DNA of 64,000 bases, taken from Gaertneriomyces semiglobifer. Taxonomy: Eukaryota; Chytridiomycota; Chytridiomycetes; Spizellomycetales; Spizellomycetaceae. Below, one piece after another: positions 32,666 through 43,925 of the stretch (position 1 is its first letter; every line of letters begins with the position of its first letter). The notes beneath the pieces were generated by a model, which made no database searches, was not told the DNA's origin, and worked only from the letters and a program-made list of their open reading frames with translations. A program made the position numbers and the translations under genes. The DNA is taken from contig JAHLKF010000013.1 of the NCBI GenBank assembly GCA_025558075.1, positions 310,001 through 374,000 on the forward strand, read 5' to 3'.

Positions 32666-33951
32666 TTCCTGTTATGTACGTGTGTGCGTGCGTGTATGTG
32701 TGGGTGTGCTTTGCTTTGTTTTGACCGTCTTGCTTGCTTGATGGCTTCTTCTTTTGTTCTCTTTCACCTCTTTGGTTTTCCAAACCACCTTTCAAAGTAG
32801 GTCGTGTCTCGGTTCCTCGTCTTGGACTCTCTCAACTCGCTTTCCTCTATATTCTCTCTCCGCGCTCTCGCTTTGACGCGGTTGTAGATGCAGGTTGCGT
32901 TTATCACAACCCCCCCCCTTGATTCTTTGGACAAACACACACACACACACACACCCTCCACGTTTTCGAGTCACTAAACCATAAAAAAATCCATAAATAA
33001 ATACGAACCTCACAACCACTACGATTTCATTTATACAATAAAACTTACATTATACGTCAGATTCAAAACCCTTATATCTTTACACACAAACTTTTGGGTG
33101 TGGCGCGCGCGTTAAAACGGAACTTTTTTGTCTACCGTCCCAAAAGTAAACGTTCTGAAGTGTTAAAAGCGTAGTACGTATGTGCGCGTGCGTGTGCAAT
33201 TTTGGGATAGCAAGCTTGATATAATCTCCGATCTATATATATAATAATTACTATTTCCAGATCCAGGATCAGTAGCGTACCCTGGCGCCAAAACCCGCAG
33301 TGTATTATAGTGTATATATAGTTCCTTTCCTCATTGCGCCTTACACGCGAACGCGTAAGTGAACAGGACGCGAAATGGAAAGGGCGGTGTCGGGTGCGTA
33401 CGTGGTGAGGTTAGATCCAGCATTAAACTGAACGCACCCATTGTACAGTCAGGTTTATGGCGGTGTGCAGCGCTATTTGGATCTGGATAGGTTTTGCTTT
33501 TGTGAGGTCATATTGACGCGTTTACGCAATGGTGAGGAAGACCACGTCTATAAAGTCGTGTTTAGGTTTTTGGCCGCGCCGCCCGGTTTACAACAAAACG
33601 ATCGACAAGGGGAGCCGACGATCATTTGTGAATTATGCGAATCGTGTCACAGCTGTTCACACATTTTTCCAGCACCCTATAGTCTTGAACACTCGATGAA
33701 CTTTTTTTTTTTTTTTGGCGGTTTTCCAAAAACGTTTTATTAAAAGTGACAATCAAAACCCAAATTCCAATAATAAAAAAAAAAGCCCACGTAAAAAAGA
33801 AAACAAAGGAATGCAGTCTTTCTTGTCTATCAAAATGGAGTGTTGTCCTTTCTTGTTTCGGATCAACACACGCACGCACAAATCTCTATATCCATCAACA
33901 AAAACACAACGTGTCCATCAACAAAAAGAACGGGGGCGACGCAACACACAT
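32666..33951. other. Intergenic region with simple repeats
   Basis: About 1.3 kb. A (CA)n run lies near 32936-32954, and AT-rich sequence extends to about 33260. A plus-strand frame at 33441-33743 encodes a Cys-containing peptide (ICELCESCHSCSH) but has no ATG and no supported splice partner, and it ends in a T-run. It is left uncalled. The part after 33740 is the 3' UTR of the cystathionine gamma-lyase gene. Confidence 0.4.
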
Positions 33952-35203
33952 CTAGTTGACAACACTCAGTTTCTCAACAGCCTCCAGTCCTCTTCTCACA
34001 TCCGCGACCAAATCCGCCTCATCCTCAACACCCACACTCAAACGGATCAATCCCTCCGTGACACCCACCTCGCGTCTGGCCTCGGGCGTCAGACTGGCAT
34101 GTGTCATGACAGCAGGTAACTCGGCCAAACTCTCAACGCCGCCCAGACTCTCTGCCAATGCAAAGATGCGGAGAGCGCTCAAAAACGCGTTGCTGTGGTC
34201 GAGGGTGGCGTCCTTGATGTAGAACGTGACCATGCCTCCGAATCCGCGGGCCTGCTTCAAAGCGAGCGCGTGTTGGGGGTGGGATGGAAGACCGGGGTAA
34301 ATGACACGTTCGACGAGCGGGTGGGATTCGAGGTAGGAAGCGATGGAGAGGGCGTTGCGTTGGTGGGCTTGCATGCGAAGGTGGAGGGTCTTGAGACCGC
34401 GGTTGGCGAGGAAACAATCGAATGCAGAGGGGACACCGCCGATCGAGTTTTGGAGAAAGGCGAGACGCTGGTAGAGGGTATCCGAGTTGGTGACGGCGGC
34501 GCCCATGACAACGTCCGAGTGGCCGTTGATGTATTTTGTGACCGAGTGGACGACAATGTCTGCGCCGAGGAGGAGCGGGTTTTGAAAGTAAGGGGACATG
34601 AATGTGTTGTCGACGACGAGGATGGTCTCTGGAGAGTGGGCGTGGACAATATCTGCGATGGCGCGGATGTCGCAGAGACGGAGGGTAGGGTTGGTGGGGG
34701 TTTCGAGCCAGACCATTCTGGTGTTGGGCTTGAGGACGGTCTTGAGGTTGTTAGGGTCAAAGAGGTCGACAAAGTCGACGAGGACACCATTATTCTTGGC
34801 TACATTCGTAAAGTAGCGGTAGGTACCGCCGTAGGTGTCGTTGACAGAGACAATGTGACCACCGGTAGGGACGAGGTTGGCGACGGAGGCGGTGGTGACG
34901 GAACCGGAGGAGAAAGCGAGAGCGTACTTGCCGTGTTCGAGGGCGGCGATAGCGACTTCGAGGGCGTTACGGGTGGGGTTCCCTGACCGAGAGTAGTCGA
35001 AACCCTTGTGAACACCGGCCTTGGATTGAGCAAACGTGGTAGACAGCGATAGTGGTGGAATGACAGCACCTGTGACGGGGTCTATGTAACGTAGTGATGT
35101 GAGTATAAATGAACAGTGGTGGCTGTCGAGATTCATCCTTACCTGGATCCTGGCCAGCATGGACTGCCAGAGTAGCAAACTTGAAATCCTTGTTCTCAAC
35201 CAT
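33952..35203 (-). CDS. CYS3: Cystathionine gamma-lyase
   Basis: Two exons, 35203-35143 and 35081-33952, encode 396 residues, the usual length of the Cys/Met metabolism PLP-dependent family. The N-terminus (KFATLAVHAGQDPDP) is completed by the short first exon. Motifs include YSRSGNPTRNALEVAIAALE, the PLP phosphate region AFSSGSVTTASVANL, the Asp of VVDNTFMSPYFQNPLLLGAD, and the Schiff-base Lys in HSVTKYINGHSD. The tail (VESLAELPAVMTHASL) contains the Ser-Leu-x-Glu element typical of cystathionine gamma-lyase/synthase. It converts cystathionine to cysteine, ammonia and 2-oxobutyrate in reverse transsulfuration. Cystathionine gamma-synthase or beta-lyase cannot be fully excluded by eye, but eukaryotic CGL fits best. 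Confidence 0.92.
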
Positions 35204-36397
35204 TTTCTTGCAGTGTTATGTGTTTAATGTATGAGTGTATGAGCGAGTGTGTGTAGTATCAGTGTCAATGAGAGAGAGTGTGCAAGTTGTATCCCCCCTT
35301 CTCTTTTATATACTTGTTCTTATCACCTTTGTCTTGACTAATGTATTCAAGTGTGAAATTTAAAAAAAGGTGCGTTCGGACGCTTTGGCGCGCGCGCTTT
35401 TGTTTTTCCAACTTGCGCGCGTTTGGGTTTTGTTATGTGTTGGGTACACTATTGATGCAAATGGTGGGTGGGTCTTGGGCAGAATGCTATTGGTTAGTTA
35501 TGAGGGGGAGGTCTTGGTTTGTTACTTTACTTTACTTGGTTACTTTTTACGAATTGCAATTGGTTACTTTTTCCACAACTATGTAAGGTTACAGGGCATA
35601 GTAAATCAAAGATCAATTCCATCCCAATCCCACAAAAGTTACTATGATATTTTACTATTGGGTGTGAGTGAGTTATTATTAATAATACTAATGACTGGTG
35701 TTCCCCCCAATTAATTAATAGCAGCCAGCAGCAGCTATGAATTTTTAAATATGAAACGAACACGAATGGCGCAATCAGCGGCGAGTCAGCGCGTGGCGTG
35801 TGGGGTTAGCATTAGTAAGCACACCAATAGCAGTTGGCACAGTCACGCTCGTGAATGTACATTTGCATTCGCATCACATCAAAGGTTACTTACTCTATCA
35901 CGTCAAAGCATTAAATATTAATTATCGCACCCTCCCTCACCAGCAACAACAACAACAACAATTAACAACAACTGGCAACCATGTTCCGGGGTTTGTCCGA
36001 GATAAAACCCATTACAAGACCCTCTCTACCACAACAAGGCAGTTGCCAGTTGCGGGATCCTTTTCATCTTAATCAACAACAACAGCAGCAAGTGCAACAT
36101 GAGCTTGAAGAAAAACCGGTGCCGGTCGTTGACATATCACCACAACCATCTCCACAATTGAAACAAAAAGAAGAAAAACCTACAACGTCTCAATAAAAAT
36201 GCACTCTCCGTCGAGATCGACATCGAGTAGACGTTCGGTTGTCTTGTAAAATATAAATATCTTGCTGTCGCGCACGGTCATTGCTGAGGTAATACTCTCC
36301 GCTACGCGCGTTGGTCTCCACATATCTTGCCAAAAAATCGAGAGTAAGGTTAATATCAACGTTCAGATCTTTTGCAAATTATTACTTTCCCCTCGTA
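35204..36397. other. Divergent intergenic region with one small open frame
   Basis: About 1.2 kb between two divergent genes. A 71-codon frame at 35981-36196 begins with a reasonable ATG context and encodes a Gln/Pro-rich peptide without any domain. It could be a small gene, an upstream exon, or chance. Much of the rest is AT-rich. Both promoters must lie here. Confidence 0.35.
35981..36196 (+). CDS. Possible small Gln/Pro-rich protein
   Basis: A 71-residue frame starting at ATG 35981 and ending TAA 36196. It has a run of six Gln (LNQQQQQQVQ) and a Pro/Lys-rich tail, with no recognisable domain. It lies 200 bp upstream of the start of a coiled-coil protein gene on the same strand. No splice link between them was found, because the stop is in frame. 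Chance occurrence is quite possible. Confidence 0.25.
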   Translation: MFRGLSEIKPITRPSLPQQGSCQLRDPFHLNQQQQQQVQHELEEKPVPVVDISPQPSPQLKQKEEKPTTSQ

Positions 36398-39300
36398 ATG
36401 GAAGATCCGCCATCGAAAAAAGCCAGCGATGAACAAAGTTATCATAGGGGCAGCCTGACACAGGCTGCCATTCCTGGGCGGCGCATGAGTCTGGCCGCCG
36501 TGCTCGCCATGCAACGTAACAGAAGACCCACGAATCCAACGACCTCCTCGGTCATGACGACGACGCTAGGCAATGTGATCGAAAAGGGTGGCGACAGTCG
36601 GAATAGTATGCTAAGAAGCCTACAGAGTCTACCACAACAGAGTGGAGAAAGCGGTTAGGGTCGTCCTTGACACAAAGTTTTACACTCCGCTCCCACAAGT
36701 CGTATTAACACGTAGGATGACCGACAAATAAATAGGGATACACCTACAAGCCAACAACCGCTTCGACGCCATCACTGCCCTCAGGCGTCTCAACCGTCTC
36801 GACAACCCGCAAAGCATCCACGCCAGTCTCCCCGGATTCCACAGAGACAAAGACTCCTCAATGGGATCCCTCACCCACCGATCCACTTCTAACAACCAAT
36901 CGCGCGGGTCGCTCTGGAACAACAGTGCTCCCACTGTGGCAGACGACCCAGACCAGCTCCGGACCCTCTCGTCCCAGATCCCCCATCCGGCCATGCGTCT
37001 CAACCTCATCCCCTCCGACCCCGCTACGCAATCCATCTTTCACACCCTGTGCAACGATTTGCTCATCCGACTCGGCGATGTCGAGACCGCCATTGAAGAG
37101 CTTATTCGGTGGAAAGACGCGTTTCTGACACAGACTGTGCCGAGCAGTGTGAAATTGGATTTGGGCCTGTTGTTTGCGAGGGTCGTGCGTGCGAAAACTG
37201 AGCTGCATGAACCGTTGTTTGAGCTGGTGAAGCAGGTTAGAGTGTATGGCAGTGATTGGAGGGTGAGAAAGGACGTGTTGGTAGAGTTGGAAAGAGATTT
37301 TTTGAGGTGAGGTTTTTTTTGTTAGTCCTCCATTTGGATTGTTTATTACACCCTTCCATTTTTGTGTGGTGAGGAAGGGCAAGAGAGTGTGAGAAAATAT
37401 TAATGAAAGTGTTTTATGGCGTAGATAGACAGAATCATATCATTGACATCGCGATTCTGAAAATGGAACATTTGGAAATCCAAGTGGAACAAGCTAAAAG
37501 CGCCAAACGGGTGGCCGTATGGGAGAGATTGACGAAGCGACTCATGGTACGTGAATGTATGGGTTCTTCCCACGACAGCGATTTCTTCTTTTGCGCGTAT
37601 GAGCGGTAAACAGTGTACGGATGAGACTTATCATTCCATTCCTTTGCGTTTCCTTTTTTTTTGTGGGCACACATAGGATATGTTTCCGGATGTCATTGGA
37701 GATCAGTATCTTGATGCACCTCCTGAAACGTACGTTGTTGCCCTCACAAAGCGTGTTTCTTTCTTTTTTTGTTGTTTGGTTCATGTAAAAACCCATGGCC
37801 CGCAAAAACCGTTGTTCTCATGGTCGCATCCCATTTTTTCTTTTTCCTCTTTTAGACAGCAAGACCAAGCAGAGGAAACGGCGTCGTCGTCATCGGGGTC
37901 GGAGATGTCGTCAGAGTATTTGGTGGAAACTCCTTCGAGATATGGGTCGATGATGTCTTCGGCTGTATCATTGGGACCAAGGAGTCGGGTGTCGAGTCAT
38001 GTCAGTACCGCGCCGTCTGTACACGAAGAACAACAACAACCACCAGCAGTACCAGCACCACCAGCAGTACTGAATGAAGAACCTCTACGTGTGTCAAAAT
38101 CTGCCATTCGAGGTGAGATATTTGCGAAAAGTATACGCAAACGAAAAAAAAAAAAAAAAACCTAATAGTACGTATGGGATAATTTTTTTGGTGTTTTCTA
38201 GAGAGCCTCCAACAATCAACACCCATGTACAAACACACTCCCATGCGACTCTTCAACCGTTTCCGAACGCTACTTCGCGCGCATCACCCCGACCTCGCCC
38301 TCCGTCTGTCCCTTCAACACCGCCACCCCTTCCGCCCACCCCGGCCCCTCTACCTCTCCCTCACGACACGCACCGTCGCGTATCCCACACCCAACAAGAG
38401 TCTACGACGGGGATGGAGCGCGTGTGATTTGGATAAGGGGTATGCGGAGACAAAGCGGTTGGTGAGGAGTAATAGTGATGGAGCGCTGGAGGTGGTGCGG
38501 GGTGGGAAGGTGTTGAAGAGGGGTGAGAGGGCGTTGATGCCGAGGTTTGGGACTGTGTGGCCGGTTTCTTCGGCGGGTGAGGGTGAGGATGAGGATGAAG
38601 ATGAGGTGGAGTGGGTTGGAGAGGAGTTGGAGTATGAAGCGTGGGATGAACATTTTAGTGTGAGTGTCTCCCTTTTCTTTTCTATGCTTTTTGTACGTTC
38701 TTTCGAAGGACAGTGGGGATTTATTGGTGAAGGTTACGAATACCGAATACTAAGGAAACGCTTCCCGGGTTGAAACGACCCAATACGGACATTGAGACTA
38801 ACGAACGTCCTATTTTTTCTTGTCCTTTCTGTGTCGTTTTGTTTTTTTTAGCTTTTGCAATCTGCCGGCACGGATTTGAGCGACACCGTCAACCGCTTTA
38901 TGGAGACCACACCCATGCTCAAACGCGACACGACCTCTCCCCAAACACCACACCTCCCCACAGACAAATCCTCCTTCACCCTCGAAGACCTCATGGAACT
39001 GACACTCCTCCACGCGCAACAAATGCAGCTCCTCCAAACGGAATACAACGAACGGATAGCAGCGCTCGAACAGCAGATTGAAGCGAGTCAAGTGCGACAG
39101 AGTGGGGAGAGAGAGGAGTATGAGCAGAGGATTGAGCAGTTGCAGGAACGTACCAAGCGGTTGGCGGCAGAGTTTATGAAACAGGCGAGGGAGAGTGAGA
39201 GCCGGGAAGGAAGGGGACGAAGGGAGGAGGATGAGGAGGAGGAGGAGGCGGAGTTGAGTGCGATTGGAGAGGCGTTGAGGAATCGAAGTGGGAGGAGTGG

Positions 39301-40106
39301 GAGGAGACGAGGGAAGAGTCGTGGCGCGGATAGGAGTAAGACTCCTGTACATTTGGTTCAGAAGATATTAGCGGTATGTGTTGGGATTGGATATTCGCTG
39401 TTTGGACTTTTTTGTTTACAGCGAAAAAGTGCGTGTATGGGCTATTTGGTTAACCACCTACCGTTTTTCTTTTTGCTTTTTGGCCCTTCTTTTTTATTTT
39501 CTTTTTGGGGGTGAAACGAACACAGCCACGGGAAACACCAGTTTTTACTTCCGCCCCATTCCAAATGTCGTTCCTCTCACGTCTTCGCCATTACACTGCA
39601 GAACGCCTCGCCCATCACGAAGCCCTCGCACAAAAAATCAATGCCATGGAACAAAAAGAGGTTGAAGAAAAACTTGGCCAATATAATCTGTTGGATGATA
39701 AGACTTTGACGCATCAGACAAAGAAGGAGGATGCCAAGTGGTTGGCACGGTTCATGCCTATGCCTGGCGAGGTTCCGAAACGACGGAAAGCCCCGGGTGA
39801 AGAACAGGGTGGGTATATGCGGAACGAAGTGATGAATTTTCGAAAGGTTGTTGTTGACCCGGTATCTGTTTGTTCAGGTTTGGTGCCGCCATGGGGAGGG
39901 AAATTTGCCATCACCAAAAAGAGTGACGATGACGCGGTATGTAATACGTTTGCAGAGCCGTTATTTGCATCGAAGTGGAACTCACAGAAAGGACATCTCG
40001 TACTTTGTAGGACATGAATATCCTCAACCTGTTTGATGTCGCTATGCGCATGACACCCGGCTTACCAAAAGCATCACGTATAGTCTCTGTTCCCCATAGT
40101 ACATAA
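36398..40106 (+). CDS. Large coiled-coil protein of unknown function, nine exons
   Basis: Nine exons fit in phase: 36398-36653, 36736-37306, 37429-37546, 37677-37729, 37856-38112, 38202-38659, 38852-39373, 39526-39936 and 40011-40106, giving 913 residues. The N-terminal third is helical (NDLLIRLGDVETAIEELIRW, IIDIAILKMEHLEIQVEQAK). The middle is Ser/Gln-rich and disordered, then an acidic stretch (EGEDEDEDEVEWVGEELEYE). A long coiled coil follows (ERIAALEQQIEASQVRQSGE, REEYEQRIEQLQERTKRLAA). The last two exons encode a conserved-looking module starting MSFLSRLRHYTAERLAHHEA and could be a separate small gene from ATG 39571. No family is recognised. It ends 92 bp from the convergent DRC11 stop codon, and a flagellar or centrosomal role is a guess from its architecture only. 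Confidence 0.6.
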
Positions 40107-40198
40107 CACAAAACAAATAACCGACTGTATGCATAAACTTTGTTTTCCATTGAAAGCAAGATAATGTGAATCAAACGTTTCTACCGGTTTTTTTTTTT

Positions 40199-43100
40199 TT
40201 ACTTCTTCTTTTTCCCAGCTGTTCCCGGTTTCTTCTTATCCTTCTTCTTTCCATCATCTTCTGCTGGCGTTAAGAGAACGGTGCGTTTCTTCATCATGGG
40301 AGTTTTCTCGTAAAAGTCCCAGAGGGGTTTATCCTCGTCTTTGCTAAATGGCATCATATCTAACACTTGTTCGAGTAATTCGGGGGTCGCCAGCGGCCGA
40401 TGACGGATCTACGTGGGAAAGGTCAAACAAATTGCGATCCATTGTACAAACATGAATCTTGAGCAAAAAGAGAACACGCACCAACTTGAGTCGTCTAGCA
40501 GTCAACGCCCTATCCACCGCCAACCGAATCTGTCCCACCGTCAACCCCTGACTGATCCTCGCCAACATCCCCAAATTCAGATCCTCCGTCGCCACCCCCT
40601 TTTCACGCACAAACGTCTGCCACGACTTCCACCTTTCCGCATAACTGGGACACGGCACAGGTAAGATCTTTGCCCAAATCGGTAGGAAGGCTTTTTGTTC
40701 CGCGTCCCATGGTTTGGAGGAACACCCTACCACCATCACCCTGTCTACGGGTTTCAACCCCTTCATGAATTTCGTAAGGTCTTTCTTGATACGCTTGGGA
40801 TCGGATGTGTCGTCTTTGGGTACTTTTTTCATGAATATGGTTTCGGCGTTGTCGAGGTAGATGATGGCGGGCGGGTGGGCGCGGGCGACTTTGAATACCA
40901 TGTGGAGCATGCGGGTTGTGGCGGACTTGCCGGTGTAGTGCCCGACTGTGTTGGAGGGTGTGATGTTGAAGACTGTGGCGGAGAGGTGGGTGGCGAGTGT
41001 TCGTAGGAGATGTGTTTTTCCTGACCCTGTACAGAAGATACGATCCCCGGTTTTAGTGAACAGGCTTATCTTGGTGCTTTCCTTGTGGCTTTTTGGGAAG
41101 TGCGTTTGTTTACCTTTGAGACCGCAGAGCAGGACACTGGATATGTTTCCGACACTCAATGCGTCGAGAATTCCCAGTGGCAGTACGCTGTATTCGGTGA
41201 ATACTCGCAGGACATCTGCCAAGTTCGGGTAAACAATCGGGCTGGGCGCAGTCTTCTCCTTCTCCTTGTCTTTAGGGTCCAGTACCGTTGGTACCGCCAC
41301 GTTTGTTTCAGTGATGAACTCTCGTGCATTCGTGATAGGATACTTTGTGAAAGTTAAGGCAAGAGCATTGGATGATCATTTAGAGCATTGTGTGCCAACC
41401 TTTTGTAGTATGCCTTCTTTGATGAGTTCTTCCACCAGTGATTCCATTGTTCGGTTTGCGGTCAAGTCCTTATCCTTCTTTCCCTTTTTCCCCTGTTCCA
41501 TTCTCACGTTAGGACAAAGCTTGCCTGCTTATTCAAAATTGTCATCACTGACCTTGCCCTTTCCGCCCTTCTTACCCTTCTTCCCCTTCCCTTTCTTTCC
41601 CTTCTTTCCTTTCTTCCCCTTCCCGCCCTTTTCGCGGTCAACCGCCATCCGCAAATTCTGCAGCTCCTCTTTCAGGATCTCCATCACTTGGGCTTTCACC
41701 TCTGTCTGCACTTCTCGTCGTTTATCGTTCTTAACAATGTCTTGATCGTGCTTCTGGACAAGGTTGTCCCGCTCATCTTTCTTGGCCCACGCTTCTTCGT
41801 ACAGGTTGGTTTCTTTTGTAATGGTCGTGAGAAACTCGGAGTTATCAAACTTGAATTGGTTGGGATCTTCGTCCGGCTACATCAAAAAAAAAAAAACGCG
41901 GATTATGCTCTCACGTTTAGAATACTCGCATTGGTGTGTTTTTTTTCAAACTGACCTCCTTCCCGCCTTTTTTACCGGGCTTCGCAGGCGCTTTCTTGGC
42001 ATCTTTCTTCTTATCCTCTTTTTTCCCCGCACTCTTTTTCCTGCCTGTTTCTTGGGGCTGGGCTTTTTCGTCTGTAGGCAGAACCGGCATCTCACCCTGA
42101 AGTGCGTCAAAGTTGAATGCAGGCTCTTGCCAGATTTTCTCAGGCGGAAAATCGGGAAACTTGTTGTTCTTTCGTTTGTACTCCATGTACCACTGGCGGA
42201 ACGAGTCTTGTAGTGATTCTTTCATGTCCGGGCCTTCCACTTTGAGAATTCTTTTGTAGAGAAGAGAAAAGGAGGGTTTAGGAGAAGAAACGGAGATGAT
42301 GATTATTTGGTAACTATATATGACTCTCACTTTTCTTTTGTGTTGACTAGTGCTTGCTGATACTCGTCCTCGTGCTGGTTCTGCACTATTTTACGACGAT
42401 CACGATTAGCCTCGGCCTCGGTCACTGGGTTATGCTTGGGATCCGGGGTTGTGAGTGTCATGTCTAACCAAAATAAGTGGTCATAAGCTCATTGTTGCTC
42501 ATGAAGCGGGCTTCCCCTACGCCCAAGCAACTTGAACGTTACCGAGAAACCGCAATTCTTCTTGCAAAAGCTTCTTGAACTGCTCCCGAGCCTTATAACC
42601 ACGGTATCTAACAGTAACAATCGAACGGAACAGTGAGCATCTCAGAAAGAATATGAGAGTCTGCCTTTGTCACTAACATCCTTTGTATCTGAACCGCCGC
42701 CGAATTCACCTCCATCTCTTCCTCATTATGATCCAACTCCTTTTCTCGTTGCGCCTGAAGCCTTTGCACAAGAAACAAATAAGTCTTCAAATCCAAGCCG
42801 TTCAGAAGAAGGGTTTCAGATTCACGTACTTGATATCTCGCATGTACTTGGCGCGCATTCGTCCCTGCCTTGCACGTTCATTGATCTGGATCACCCGTAT
42901 CGCCTCAGACACCGTAAGCGGGGGAAACGCCGGCAAGTCTTCTCCAAAATTAACAGGTTTGGCGTTCAACGAATCCTTTTTTTTAAAAAATGTGGGGTTT
43001 TCAATAACTAGAAATCAGTCGTCAAACGTTCCTTTGACATACAAACGACTCCGCCCGCCCACTGTTGTTTCATTTTACCTACCATTAACAACCGAAGTTC

Positions 43101-43684
43101 TTTATGTGTTTTCTCACGCTCTTCGACGTAGAAGTGTGGTATTGGGATTCGCAAATCGTCGGGAGTCAGTTTCAAATCCAGTAGTACATCGTCAAAGTTG
43201 TGAAAGTCTGTTAACTCCAATTCAACCATTTTCTATCCGGAAAAAAAGAATTTCGGAAACAAAACAACGTTAGGTCCCACCACAAAAGAATAGGATATAC
43301 TCCAACAAATAAACCAATTGGCAGTCTTACTTACATGTTTGATCTCTAGTAACCTGCCAATCGTCGCTATGAGAACCTCTCTCAACAGTCGCCGTTTCTG
43401 AGGATGTACCATTTGATCATATGCGCTCTGTACACAAAAAAACAGACAGAAAACAAAATTTAGTTTCCCTGAAGAAAAAGACAGGTGTACACATGACGGT
43501 TTTTCCACACCTCCAGTTTCCGCAAGATCTGGATGTATCTCACATAGAGAAGGGAGAGATGCTGGACGGACGTTTCCCGGTCTTTGGGCGCAATGGTCGG
43601 ATCTTTGGGCGACTCATATTCTAGGAGCGTTGCAAGATCCTTATTGGCAGAGCTCCAACTGGTATTACATGTTGCATTCGACAT
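40199..43684 (-). CDS. DRC11: DRC11/IQCA1, nexin-dynein regulatory complex subunit with IQ motif and AAA ATPase domain
   Basis: Thirteen exons on the minus strand encode 846 residues, close to human IQCA1: 43684-43511, 43427-43335, 43232-43083, 42975-42830, 42761-42678, 42607-42543, 42463-42331, 42250-41956, 41876-41553, 41492-41400, 41342-41114, 41026-40482 and 40408-40199. The N-terminus matches DRC11 ([46 protein letters not shown]). An IQ motif (VQIQRIYRGYKAR) lies near residue 230. Lys-rich segments follow, then the AAA domain with Walker [22 protein letters not shown] as Walker B region, and a Lys-rich C-terminus. DRC11 is part of the axonemal nexin-dynein regulatory complex, so this organism should make motile flagella. 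Phases agree at all twelve junctions. Confidence 0.94.
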
Positions 43685-43925
43685 TTGTGAGATGATGTGG
43701 CAGTTTGCCTCACTTTTGTGAAGGAAATAATGGTCAAAAACTCGGGAAGACTGGAATGTGGGCGACACGCGTAACTCCGCTTTTACGTGATTTTACTGGC
43801 AGGTTGCTTTACACAGGTAAAAAGCAGGATATATATCTTATACATTATGTACAATTCAGGATAGAGGTTGTGTGATACCACAATCCTTTAAGCTGATAAA
43901 AGAAAATCTGGATCTGGAGCACTCA

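Noticed and set aside
33441..33743. 100-codon frame with a Cys-rich segment (ICELCESCHSCSH)
   Set aside because: No ATG, no supported splice donor in the right phase, and it runs into a T tract; a chance frame or remnant is more likely.
34195..34986. 263-codon plus-strand frame antisense to cystathionine gamma-lyase
   Set aside because: Gly/Val/Glu/Asp-rich shadow of a strongly coding minus-strand exon.
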